Shown: piece after piece, positions 17,061-24,424 of the stretch
Position numbering within the stretch: the first letter of the stretch is position 1
Layout: each line of letters opens with the position of its first letter
Origin: BJHL01 sp040378885
Lineage (GTDB): Bacteria; Planctomycetota; Phycisphaerae; Phycisphaerales; UBA1924
Reading direction: 5' to 3'
Assembly (NCBI GenBank): GCA_046316615.1
Contig: JBKDAN010000019.1
Location: forward strand, 38,692 to 102,691
DNA: 64,000 nt
Made by a program: the position numbers and the translations under genes
The notes under the pieces: model-generated
What the model was told of the DNA's origin: nothing
What the model saw: only the letters and a program-made list of their open reading frames with translations
Database searches by the model: none

Positions 17061-17699
17061 ATGACGGCTCGTACGCGATGGAAGTACGTGGTGACAGCGT
17101 CCGCCGCTGGCTTCGTCCTTTCATTGGTTGGGTATCTGTGGCTCTTGTTCAGTCCACTTTCAGTGAACGCGTGGATCACGCGTCATTGGATCATCGCGCC
17201 ATCGCGAGCTGGCGGCATCGCGCTGTTGTCACGTGCCAATGAGCCCGTCGCTTCAGTCACATTCCACGGCTTCCCGGGCACGGTGCTCATTGTCACAACA
17301 AATGTGCCGCCCACCGCACAAACCCTGCGTCCCGACAACGCACGCCGCGTGCAATGGATGCCCACCATGAGCGGCACGTGGTTTGACCCGCCGGCAACCA
17401 CCGTCACACAATCACAAAATGCTGCCGCTCCGTCGCCATCAAGTGCAGAAGTCGCTTTGGCAGAAACATGGAAACTCCCCAACAGCGCCGCACCAGTCAC
17501 ACCGTTGGCGGGACCTCGTCAGTTCATGTGCTTCATTCCCATGTGGTGGCTGCCTGCTTCGTTTGGCCTCATGCTGTTCGTGAGTCTCAGGAAGTTCCGC
17601 CGGTTGCAGCACATGTCGCTCTGTCGTCAGTGCGGCTACTCGCTTGAGTCGCTGCGTACGTCTGTCTGTCCGGAGTGTGGTACCACGGCATGTCGGTAA
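17061..17699 (+). CDS. Membrane protein with C-terminal zinc ribbon
   Basis: The 212-residue protein has one N-terminal membrane segment (about 13-30), a periplasmic-type domain of about 120 residues, a second membrane segment (FIPMWWLPASFGLMLFVSL), and a cytoplasmic zinc ribbon with two knuckles, CRQCGYSLESL and CPECG. The ATG at 17061 lies 10 nt after the peptidase stop. The next gene, overlapping by 10 nt, has the same plan, and a third relative lies at 46176-46622. No function is known to me; this two-helix-plus-ribbon layout is common in Phycisphaerae genomes. Confidence 0.8.
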   Translation: MTARTRWKYVVTASAAGFVLSLVGYLWLLFSPLSVNAWITRHWIIAPSRAGGIALLSRANEPVASVTFHGFPGTVLIVTTNVPPTAQTLRPDNARRVQWMPTMSGTWFDPPATTVTQSQNAAAPSPSSAEVALAETWKLPNSAAPVTPLAGPRQFMCFIPMWWLPASFGLMLFVSLRKFRRLQHMSLCRQCGYSLESLRTSVCPECGTTACR

Positions 17700-18247
17700 A
17701 GTCGATCCGCCACCTCTCGCATCTCTGCGTGGCGCTCGCGGCCATGACGATCGTGCTGTTTATCTATCTGCGTCTGCACACAAAGCCCGCAGTGGCAAGT
17801 ATCGGCGATGTTGCAGTGCTGACGACTCCCGCTGGCGGTATCAATGTCGTGACGTGGAACGTTCCTGCCGGGGGTCTCGAAGTCACCTTCGACTTCGAGG
17901 GCACAACCATCAATACAAAATTCGGGACGTCGGGCAACGTGCGTGTGCGCGCTGAGAGCATCACACCTCGCGTAGGAATGCGTCTTCTGCCCAACTGGCA
18001 GAGTAGCGGCGCGGTCGTTGGTCCTTGGGGCGTCCATCGCATGACAACGCTGTATCTGCCGCTTTGGTGGCTGCCTGTCACATGTGTCGCGCTCGCGTTT
18101 TACTTCCGTCGCCGCGCTCGCATCGCCGCGGGTGCGCTCGTCTGTGATCGCTGCGGTTACAGTCTGGTGAACCTTCCGCCGCTGTCTCCGTGTCCGGAGT
18201 GTGGCCACGCGATCACCGCTCCAACACCTCCCGCAGCCACGCCGTGA
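17690..18247 (+). CDS. Membrane protein with C-terminal zinc ribbon, paralogue of the preceding gene
   Basis: The 185-residue protein repeats the neighbour's architecture: an N-terminal helix (about 10-27), an extracytoplasmic beta-rich domain, a second helix in LWWLPVTCVALAFYF, and the ribbon CDRCGYSLVNL...CPECGHAI. The phrase WWLP before the second helix is shared with the neighbour, so the pair probably arose by tandem duplication. The ATG at 17690 overlaps the upstream stop by 10 nt, implying translational coupling. Its last 35 nt overlap the converging hydrolase gene. Function unknown. Confidence 0.75.
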   Translation: MSVKSIRHLSHLCVALAAMTIVLFIYLRLHTKPAVASIGDVAVLTTPAGGINVVTWNVPAGGLEVTFDFEGTTINTKFGTSGNVRVRAESITPRVGMRLLPNWQSSGAVVGPWGVHRMTTLYLPLWWLPVTCVALAFYFRRRARIAAGALVCDRCGYSLVNLPPLSPCPECGHAITAPTPPAATP

Positions 18248-18920
18248 CCGCCTCCGCATGCGTGAATGTGATCAGATGCCCTGCGCCTGCAAGTGTCGTC
18301 ATTGCTTGCTTGCGCACATCAGGAATCACGCGATCCCGCTCTCCGTGCAAGTGCAGCACCTTGACCCCGGTTTCGCCCGGCGCATTCGCGACGCCCTTGG
18401 GTTCACCGCGCCAGTTGGCACACGCCCAGCTCGACCACTGCAAAAAGCTCGGGTCATTGCCCTTCGCCATCGCAATCAGCAGGCTCGCATGTTCCGCCGA
18501 CAACCCCTCGCGTTGCGCAAACCAGCTCGCATAAGGCCCAAACATCGCGCGCTGCACAAACGCCGGCACATGCTCACTCAGCCGCTGCTGTCGTACAAAC
18601 GCCGGGAGAATCTGCGCCCTGCTTCGCACGCCGCACACCAGGACCACCGCATCAGGCTTGGGCATCAGGTGCTGCACCATCTCCAGCGCAACCTGTCCTC
18701 CAAATGAAAATCCCCCGATGCAGTACGCTCCCGTCGCACCCTCTCGCGCTCGCTGCTGCATCAACGCCTCCGCCATCCGCCGCGCATACGCCTCCAGCGT
18801 TTCCCGCTTCTCAGGTGCAAGCCACGCCGGCGTGACCAGCGCAGGCAGCTTCGCCTGCTGCGGCAAAAACAGCCGCGCATCCGCCGCAAGTCCAGGATAC
18901 ATGTAAAGTGGCCTTTTCAT
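18213..18920 (-). CDS. Alpha/beta hydrolase
   Basis: The 235-residue protein has the alpha/beta hydrolase layout: YPGLAADARLF near the start (oxyanion side), nucleophile elbow GGFSFGG, an acid in LHLHGERDRVIPD and a final His in AGAGHLITFTHAEAV. It has no signal peptide, so it acts in the cytoplasm. The ATG at 18920 lies about 50 nt after the lipoprotein stop, making it the last gene of the sigma-factor operon. Its 3' end overlaps the converging zinc-ribbon gene by 35 nt. The substrate is unknown. Confidence 0.75.
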   Translation of the reverse strand: MKRPLYMYPGLAADARLFLPQQAKLPALVTPAWLAPEKRETLEAYARRMAEALMQQRAREGATGAYCIGGFSFGGQVALEMVQHLMPKPDAVVLVCGVRSRAQILPAFVRQQRLSEHVPAFVQRAMFGPYASWFAQREGLSAEHASLLIAMAKGNDPSFLQWSSWACANWRGEPKGVANAPGETGVKVLHLHGERDRVIPDVRKQAMTTLAGAGHLITFTHAEAVTAWLREVLER

Positions 18921-18970
18921 GCGTCGGCTGGATACGTCCGCCGACACGCACACGATGCAGCCCGCCCCCG

Positions 18971-19582
18971 TTACTTGGTCCCGCTGGGCACAAACCACAC
19001 CAGCCGATACTCCCCGCGCTCCATCACCATGTCCATCCCCACAAGCTTCATGTGCTGTGCCTGCAACCCGCTCACGCGCACACGCTGCACCTTGTCGCCG
19101 ACGTTCGTCAGAAACAGCCCCGGCGTGCGTTCGCCAAACGGCATCGCATTGAACAGATCCACAATGTCATCTTCCATCGCCATCAGCATGTCAAACGCCT
19201 CGCCCGGATCCTTGCCTCTGGCAAGAAACTCCTGCTTCGTTCGATTGCTCAGCACCTGCTGCGTGAACAAGTCGCGCTCGCCATCCATCAGCGCGTTGTA
19301 GATATGGATCATGAGCTGACGCCCGTTGCGAGCTCGCAGCGTCACCCGTCCATCTGGCTCCTCGACGCGAATCTGATCTTCCGGCAGATCCAGATACGTC
19401 GCCTGCCTCGTCGGCTCTACCACCGCCGCATCACCTTCCACACCGGGCAATCCCGCAAACCACGGCTTCTTGCGAACAACACGCGTCTCTGTCGCGCAGC
19501 CCGCCAACATCACCGCTGCCAGCGCGCACGCCAAGCCCACCGCAACTCCTCGCGTCGCCACGCCGCCTGAATATGGATGCAT
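18971..19582 (-). CDS. Predicted lipoprotein of unknown function
   Basis: The 203-residue product starts with a lipoprotein signal: a hydrophobic run (VAVGLACALAAVMLAGC) ending in a lipobox with the acylated Cys29. The mature part is soluble, with a conserved-looking core RNGRQLMIHIYNALMDGERD and a C-terminal beta region ending EYRLVWFVPSGTK. I recognise no family. It lies 37 nt after the helical exported protein and before the hydrolase in an operon headed by an ECF sigma factor, so an envelope role under that sigma is the best guess. Confidence 0.7.
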   Translation of the reverse strand: MHPYSGGVATRGVAVGLACALAAVMLAGCATETRVVRKKPWFAGLPGVEGDAAVVEPTRQATYLDLPEDQIRVEEPDGRVTLRARNGRQLMIHIYNALMDGERDLFTQQVLSNRTKQEFLARGKDPGEAFDMLMAMEDDIVDLFNAMPFGERTPGLFLTNVGDKVQRVRVSGLQAQHMKLVGMDMVMERGEYRLVWFVPSGTK

Positions 19583-19619
19583 GCGCCCAGTTCGCACGCT
19601 CAAAGGTACGGTCGCCGCG

Positions 19620-20630
19620 TCACCGCGGTTGCCGGCGGTTCTTCTCGTCCTCGCGGCCCTTGCCTTCAGGCCCATCACGTCGACCACGCGGCCCGTCGTC
19701 CTGCATCTGAGGCGGCAGCCCGCGCACCATGCGATCCAGCGCGTCATCAACAAGCGCGTCCTTGCGTTCGCCCTTGTTCGCGATGTCCGCTCGCAGCTCT
19801 TCCAGCCGCTTCGCGAGCATCTCGGCCTCGTGCTTCTGCACCGCAAGCCGTTCATCAAAGTTCCGCGCAATGGCTTCACGCAAGTTCGTCGTCGCCGTCG
19901 CAATCGCCGTCGTGCGATTCGCGTCATCTGCAGCCAGCTTCACCGCATCGCGGTACGCCCGCGTCTTCCGCAGCACATCCACTGTGCCGCGAATCTCCGC
20001 GATGCGAAGATCCGCCAGCGCCGGATCAACCCGCCGCGCCTCACGCGCTTCAAAGTACCGCGGACCGATGCGACTGAAGAGCATGTCCGCCATCTCGCCG
20101 TTCGTCGCGCGAAGCTGCTCCAGATCCGCCGCCACTTCCGGCATATCCCGCTTGAAATCCTCGCGCAGCTGATCGCGCTCTTCCTGCGACAGCTTCGCAA
20201 ACCCGCCCGGCTTCATGAACCGCTCGCCCCCGCGCCGCCCGCCCAATTCCGGACCGCCCGGCCCGCGCTGCCCGTCTCGCAGTTCGCCCATCCGATCCAT
20301 CGCCCGCTCGCGAATCCCCTCGCGAGCCGCCATACGGCGCTCACCCAGGTCGCGCAGCACCGCACGCACATCATCACCCTTGTTCAGTCGCTCCCGTGCA
20401 GCCGACAGATCGCGCTCAAGCACGCGCGCTTCCTCAAGCATGGCGTCAAGCGCCTGCTTCGCCCGCTCGGGGTCCTGCTCATTCAGTAGCGCACGCATCG
20501 CCGCTTGCGGCCCCGCATCGCGCCGCGACGGTGGACCATCTTCAGGCTGTGCCCACGCCGCACTCACGCCACCCGTCAGCAGCGCCAACCCCAAAGGCAG
20601 CGCAACGCGCCATGCTCGTGCTTCGGTCAT
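19620..20630 (-). CDS. Exported alpha-helical protein in the ECF operon
   Basis: The 336-residue protein has a signal peptide (WRVALPLGLALLTGGVSAAW, cleavage near AQPED) followed by almost uninterrupted charged helix, with a Gly/Arg-rich break near GGPELGGRRGGERF and a basic C-terminal tail. The heptad-like pattern, for example in KHEAEMLAKRLEELRADIA, predicts coiled coils. Periplasmic helical proteins of this style (CpxP/Spy-like in spirit, not in clear sequence) often sense or chaperone envelope damage. Its start codon nearly touches the anti-sigma stop (1-nt gap). No enzymatic motif was seen. Confidence 0.75.
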   Translation of the reverse strand: MTEARAWRVALPLGLALLTGGVSAAWAQPEDGPPSRRDAGPQAAMRALLNEQDPERAKQALDAMLEEARVLERDLSAARERLNKGDDVRAVLRDLGERRMAAREGIRERAMDRMGELRDGQRGPGGPELGGRRGGERFMKPGGFAKLSQEERDQLREDFKRDMPEVAADLEQLRATNGEMADMLFSRIGPRYFEAREARRVDPALADLRIAEIRGTVDVLRKTRAYRDAVKLAADDANRTTAIATATTNLREAIARNFDERLAVQKHEAEMLAKRLEELRADIANKGERKDALVDDALDRMVRGLPPQMQDDGPRGRRDGPEGKGREDEKNRRQPR

Positions 20631-20631
20631 A

Positions 20632-21201
20632 TCAGCTCGCTCCTTGCGTCACCGAGGCATCCGTGTCCGACCACCAGTCTTCACCCGTCGACAGCGCATC
20701 AAACCGATCCTGCAAATCGCTCGCATCTTCCACAAACGCGTCAATGCCGCTCCGACTCGCATCCGCACTCGCAAGGTACGTGTCAAACATCACCAGTTCA
20801 TCCGGCGTCTGCGCGGGCGTCTGCACAGCCGGTGTCGTAGTTTCGCTGCGAGCAATCACCCGAGACTCACGCGTGGGAGTCGTGCGCAGAGCCAGCAGGC
20901 TCGCAATCACCCCCGCGCCAATCGCCAGCATTGCTGCCACCCGCATAGGCGTGAACACCGCCTGCCGCGGCGCGACAAACACCAGCGGCGCAGATGGCGC
21001 GTCATCCATCACATGACCGGCCGAGGCCTTCCACGTCGCCTGCGCCACGCGGTCCAGCCGCTCGCTGGTCGCGCCCGCCCGCGCAGCCAGCCCCGCGGCC
21101 CGCAGCGAGCGCTCCATCGCCAGCAAGTCAGCCGGCGTCAGCATCTCCGGCTCTTCATGCGTGCGAGCGAAGTTGTCAGTGTTGGTGTTCATGTCGTTCA
21201 T
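20632..21201 (-). CDS. Putative transmembrane anti-sigma factor
   Basis: The 189-residue protein has a cytoplasmic N-terminal part of about 80 residues (TPADLLAMERSLRAAG, then RLDRVAQATW), one membrane helix (MRVAAMLAIGAGVIASLLAL) and a short acidic extracytoplasmic tail. It lacks the HxxxCxxC motif of zinc-binding anti-sigma factors. The ATG overlaps the sigma stop as ATGA (21198-21201), the classical arrangement for sigma/anti-sigma pairs. Assignment rests on context and topology rather than a recognised domain. Confidence 0.7.
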   Translation of the reverse strand: MNDMNTNTDNFARTHEEPEMLTPADLLAMERSLRAAGLAARAGATSERLDRVAQATWKASAGHVMDDAPSAPLVFVAPRQAVFTPMRVAAMLAIGAGVIASLLALRTTPTRESRVIARSETTTPAVQTPAQTPDELVMFDTYLASADASRSGIDAFVEDASDLQDRFDALSTGEDWWSDTDASVTQGAS

Positions 21202-21860
21202 ACGTCCCCTCCCTGCATCCGTTTACCGTGACCCATCACCTGCTGCCCGCCCGTATCGCTCAACGTCTGACTGCCTCCCTGCATTGCATTTTCCACCAGT
21301 TCCTTCAGTTTTCGCAGGGCCCGGTGGTGCCTGGCCAGTAACGTCCCCAGCGGCTCGTCCAACAGGTCCGCAATCTGCTTGAAACTCAAATCGCCGTGGT
21401 GCCGCAGCTCAATAACTTCCCGGTCCGCGTCGGGCAGTTGCTCCATCGCCGCCCGCAACGCCGAAAGTTGTTCGCCATCCGTTCGTTCTTGTTCGCGCTG
21501 GGCCGCCGCTTCCGCCACCGGTTCTGTGCTCTGCTGAAACAGCGCACTGCTGCGTTTCTTGCTGCGGGCGTAATCGCGCACGCGGTTCATCGCCACGCGA
21601 AACAGCCACGCCTCAAACTTGCCATGCTCGATGTAATCCCTGCCCCGCACCTTCACCGCCACAGTCGCAAAGACCGACTGCATGATCTCTTCCGCCACAT
21701 CCGCGTTATGGCAGCGCGACTGCGCCAGCGCAAACACCCGCGGGCCATACGCCCCGACCAGTTCGCGCCACGCTCGCTCATCCCCGCGCATGGCACGAGA
21801 CAGCAAGCCGGCGATCGCCGCTGGGTCTGGTCCGCCAGCATCATGCTGCTCCGTCGTCAT
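21198..21860 (-). CDS. ECF-type RNA polymerase sigma factor
   Basis: The 220-residue protein has region 2 (CHNADVAEEIMQSVFATVAV, then FEAWLFRVAMNRVRDYARSK) and region 4 (LPDADREVIELRHHGDLSFK, then QIADLLDEPLGTLLARHHRA). The linker between them is rich in Glu/Gln. It should direct transcription of its own leftward five-gene cluster: sigma, anti-sigma, exported helical protein, lipoprotein, hydrolase. The ATG at 21860 (MTTEQHDAGG) was chosen; upstream codons enter the divergent promoter region. Confidence 0.9.
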   Translation of the reverse strand: MTTEQHDAGGPDPAAIAGLLSRAMRGDERAWRELVGAYGPRVFALAQSRCHNADVAEEIMQSVFATVAVKVRGRDYIEHGKFEAWLFRVAMNRVRDYARSKKRSSALFQQSTEPVAEAAAQREQERTDGEQLSALRAAMEQLPDADREVIELRHHGDLSFKQIADLLDEPLGTLLARHHRALRKLKELVENAMQGGSQTLSDTGGQQVMGHGKRMQGGDV

Positions 21861-21939
21861 GCGTGCTTGCCGGCACACGCCGGCCCCGATTGCATCGGCT
21901 AACGCACCACCAACGCTTGTATTGCTAACCTCCCGCCCG

Positions 21940-22257
21940 ATGAGCAACGAGATTCTCTACGCCGTCATCGCCACCCTGCCCGACGAGTCCACTCGCGCAC
22001 GCTACATCGATTGGCTGGTGCAAGGTCACATCCAGCAAGTCTGCGTGGGCGGCGCGACCAGCGCCAGCGTCATCCGACTCGACGGGCAACCTTTGCGCGT
22101 CATGGCCCGCTACACCTTCCCAACGCGCGACGTTCTGGAGCGATACATTGCGACAGACGCTCCGCGTCTCCGCGCCGAGGGCCTCGCTCTTTTCGGACCG
22201 GAAACGGGCGTCACGTTCGAGCGTCTCACAGGACAAGTCGCGGGCTCTCACCCGTGA
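21940..22257 (+). CDS. DUF4286 family protein
   Basis: The 105-residue product matches the small DUF4286 family: it starts MSNEILYAVIATLPDESTRA and continues with a conserved W (YIDWLVQGHIQQVC), RYTFPTRDVLERYI and a C-terminal LRAEGLALFG. Family members are about 100 residues, probably a ferredoxin-like fold, without a proven role. It is divergent from the ECF gene on its left (79 nt) and 46 nt upstream of a second ECF gene. Confidence 0.8.
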   Translation: MSNEILYAVIATLPDESTRARYIDWLVQGHIQQVCVGGATSASVIRLDGQPLRVMARYTFPTRDVLERYIATDAPRLRAEGLALFGPETGVTFERLTGQVAGSHP

Positions 22258-22303
22258 ACAGCCGTTCGGGCGAACGTTTTCCATTTCTGTCCGTATACGG
22301 AGC

Positions 22304-22909
22304 GTGCGATTGGCGGAAGGGATCAGCGACGAAGCCTTGTTTGAGCGATATCGCTCCGGCGATAACGGTGCTCTGCGCACCCTGATCGAGCGCTATCACA
22401 CCGAGCTTCTTCGCTTCCTCTACCGCCTCGTGGGCGACCAGGCCGGTGCCGAAGACATCTTCCAGGAAGCCTTCCTCCAGGTGCACCTCTCCGCCGCAAG
22501 TTTCGACGCCACAAGGCGTTTTCGGCCCTGGCTTTTTACGATTGCAGCGAACAAGGGCCGCGACTACTTACGTAGAAAGGGCCGCAGGCGAACGCTCGAG
22601 CTCTCCGCTCCCGTCGGGGGCGAAGATGGCGAAACGTTCATCGACCTGCTGGAGATGAACATCGCGCAACCCGACGCGCGCATGGACTCGGAGGAGATGA
22701 ATCGCAAAGTGCAGCGGGCAATCGACATGCTCAGCCCCACGCTGCGTGAAATCCTGCTCCTCGCGTACTTCAGCCGCCTTAGCTACGCGCAGATCGCAGA
22801 CGACTTGGAAATCCCGCTGGGCACCGTCAAAAGTCGCCTGCACGCCGCTGTCGCCAGCTTTGCCAAGGCATGGCAGCAGGTGCAGTCCGAAAGCAAACCC
22901 GAGTCATGA
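22304..22909 (+). CDS. ECF-type RNA polymerase sigma factor
   Basis: The product, about 201 residues from the GTG at 22304, carries region 2 (QAGAEDIFQEAFLQVHLSAA, then FRPWLFTIAANKGRDYLRRK) and region 4 (LSPTLREILLLAYFSRLSYA, then QIADDLEIPLGTVKSRLHAA). The start is uncertain: GGAG at 22299-22302 is well placed for a TTG at 22310 and too close to the GTG. The following gene encodes a membrane protein that probably serves as its anti-sigma partner. Confidence 0.88.
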   Translation: MRLAEGISDEALFERYRSGDNGALRTLIERYHTELLRFLYRLVGDQAGAEDIFQEAFLQVHLSAASFDATRRFRPWLFTIAANKGRDYLRRKGRRRTLELSAPVGGEDGETFIDLLEMNIAQPDARMDSEEMNRKVQRAIDMLSPTLREILLLAYFSRLSYAQIADDLEIPLGTVKSRLHAAVASFAKAWQQVQSESKPES

Positions 22910-22992
22910 ACATCATCACGAACAGTCCAAGTCATTCGGTAGGGGTTTGAAGTCACCAGTCACTCGTCCATCGCAAGGAATCTGTCCAACGT

Positions 22993-24312
22993 ATGGCTCC
23001 ATCGCAACCACACCAGCCTGATGACTCAGTCGCCGCCGACAGCCGCTACCGCCTGTCGCCCGCCGATCAGCAGGCTCTGGACGCGCTGCTAGTCAGCAAC
23101 TGGGCTCCCGCCGATCCGCGTCAGGCCCGTATCACCGATGCACTCTCGCCGCTCGCCGCCGGCCCCACGCCCGATCCCGCACTTGTCGATGCCACGCTCG
23201 CCCGCATCCTCCGTGCAACCGCTCAGCCCGCCGCAAGCCAGCCGCAAAACGAAGTCGAGCCGCGCCTGACCGTGAGCGATGCCGAAGCCCTGGATGCGTA
23301 CTTCAACAGCCAGCACAATCTCCGCAGCGTGCCCGCCTCACTTCGTGATCGCGCCCAGCGCATCGATTCCTTCAGCAATCTCATCACCGCAACGCCCACT
23401 CCCGCCGCCGGTCGCGACCTGCTTATCGAGCGCACTCTCGCCCGCATCGACGCTTCACGCGCCCGGTCCGGTCACGTTGCCTCCCTCGCAGAAGCGCCCG
23501 CCCGTCGTGGCAACTGGCGCTGGGCCGATCTTGTCAGCGTTGCCGCCACGTTGCTCGTGGGTGTCTCCGTCCTCTGGCCCCTCATGGGCGCATGGAGCAA
23601 GCGCGCCAGCCGCGTCAACTGCGCCGGCAACATGAACACCGTCGCCCAAGCCATGGGCCTCTACACGGGCGACCAACGCGGCAGTCTGCCCATGGCCAGC
23701 GCCAGCCTTGCCGGCCTGCCCTGGTGGGAAACCGGCAAGAACGTCGAGCACAGCAACTCCGCCAACCTTTTCACCCTCCGTCGCGCCAACTACGCCACGC
23801 TCGAACAGCTCCGCTGCGGCGGCAATCGCAAGTGCAGTGGTGAAGACCTGCCGCAAGACGCTCGCGACTGGAAGAGCATCAACGACGTTTCGTACTCCTA
23901 CTTCGTCATGTTTGGCGATCGTCGCCCGCAGTGGAGCGATCCCAGCTCCACCGTTGTCCTCGCCGATGCATCGCCCGTCGTGCGCCGTGCCATTGTCGGT
24001 AACGTGATCTACGCCAACGAGAACTCCTGGAATCACGGTGGCGAAGGTCAGTGGGCCCTCCGCATCGATGGTTCGGCCATCTGGCTCCGCACGCCCTATC
24101 ACACATCAAGCAACGGCCAGCCCGACAACCTCTGGCTCCCGGCCAATCTCGAAGAAGCCCTCGCCGCCAGCGAAAAGCAGTGGCGTGAAACCGGCTCGTC
24201 TGATCCCATCCGCGTGCGTTCGCGTCGCGATGCAGCCGATGCTCGCGCGAACGTCACACTGCAAGGCCGCGAATCTCCCCGCGGCGCAGACGACACGTTC
24301 CTCGGTCCCTGA
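22993..24312 (+). CDS. Membrane protein with duplicated N-terminal module, probable anti-sigma partner
   Basis: The 439-residue protein begins with two copies of a module of about 55-65 residues (about 21-75 and 92-156). Each starts with LSPADQQALDA or LTVSDAEALDA and ends with an LVDATLARI or LIERTLARI helix. A single membrane helix follows (about 176-197, LVSVAATLLVGVSVLWPLMG). The extracytoplasmic part begins like DUF1559-type pseudopilin domains (SRVNCAGNMNTVAQAMGLYT) and includes a late SWNHGGEGQWALRIDG word. Position directly after an ECF gene suggests the duplicated cytoplasmic modules hold the sigma factor, while the outer domain senses. This is inference. Confidence 0.7.
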   Translation: MAPSQPHQPDDSVAADSRYRLSPADQQALDALLVSNWAPADPRQARITDALSPLAAGPTPDPALVDATLARILRATAQPAASQPQNEVEPRLTVSDAEALDAYFNSQHNLRSVPASLRDRAQRIDSFSNLITATPTPAAGRDLLIERTLARIDASRARSGHVASLAEAPARRGNWRWADLVSVAATLLVGVSVLWPLMGAWSKRASRVNCAGNMNTVAQAMGLYTGDQRGSLPMASASLAGLPWWETGKNVEHSNSANLFTLRRANYATLEQLRCGGNRKCSGEDLPQDARDWKSINDVSYSYFVMFGDRRPQWSDPSSTVVLADASPVVRRAIVGNVIYANENSWNHGGEGQWALRIDGSAIWLRTPYHTSSNGQPDNLWLPANLEEALAASEKQWRETGSSDPIRVRSRRDAADARANVTLQGRESPRGADDTFLGP

Positions 24313-24354
24313 CTTTTCCTCGGCCCCTGCTTGTCCCTCGGCCCCCGCTTGTCT
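24301..24354. repeat. 18-bp tandem repeat, three copies
   Basis: CTCGGTCCCTGACTTTTC (24301-24318), CTCGGCCCCTGCTTGTCC (24319-24336) and CTCGGCCCCCGCTTGTCT (24337-24354) run head to tail. The first copy contains the last codons and stop of the preceding gene, so the array grew out of, or into, the coding end. Confidence 0.8.
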
Positions 24355-24424
24355 GGTCACAAGGGAGCATCTTGCGGTACGCAATGACGGATGAAGCATC
24401 GACGCACACCGCGTCGCGTCATCA

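Noticed and set aside
22148..22303. Earlier start for the ECF sigma gene at 22148
   Set aside because: It would overlap the DUF4286 gene, and the extra residues do not resemble sigma factors.
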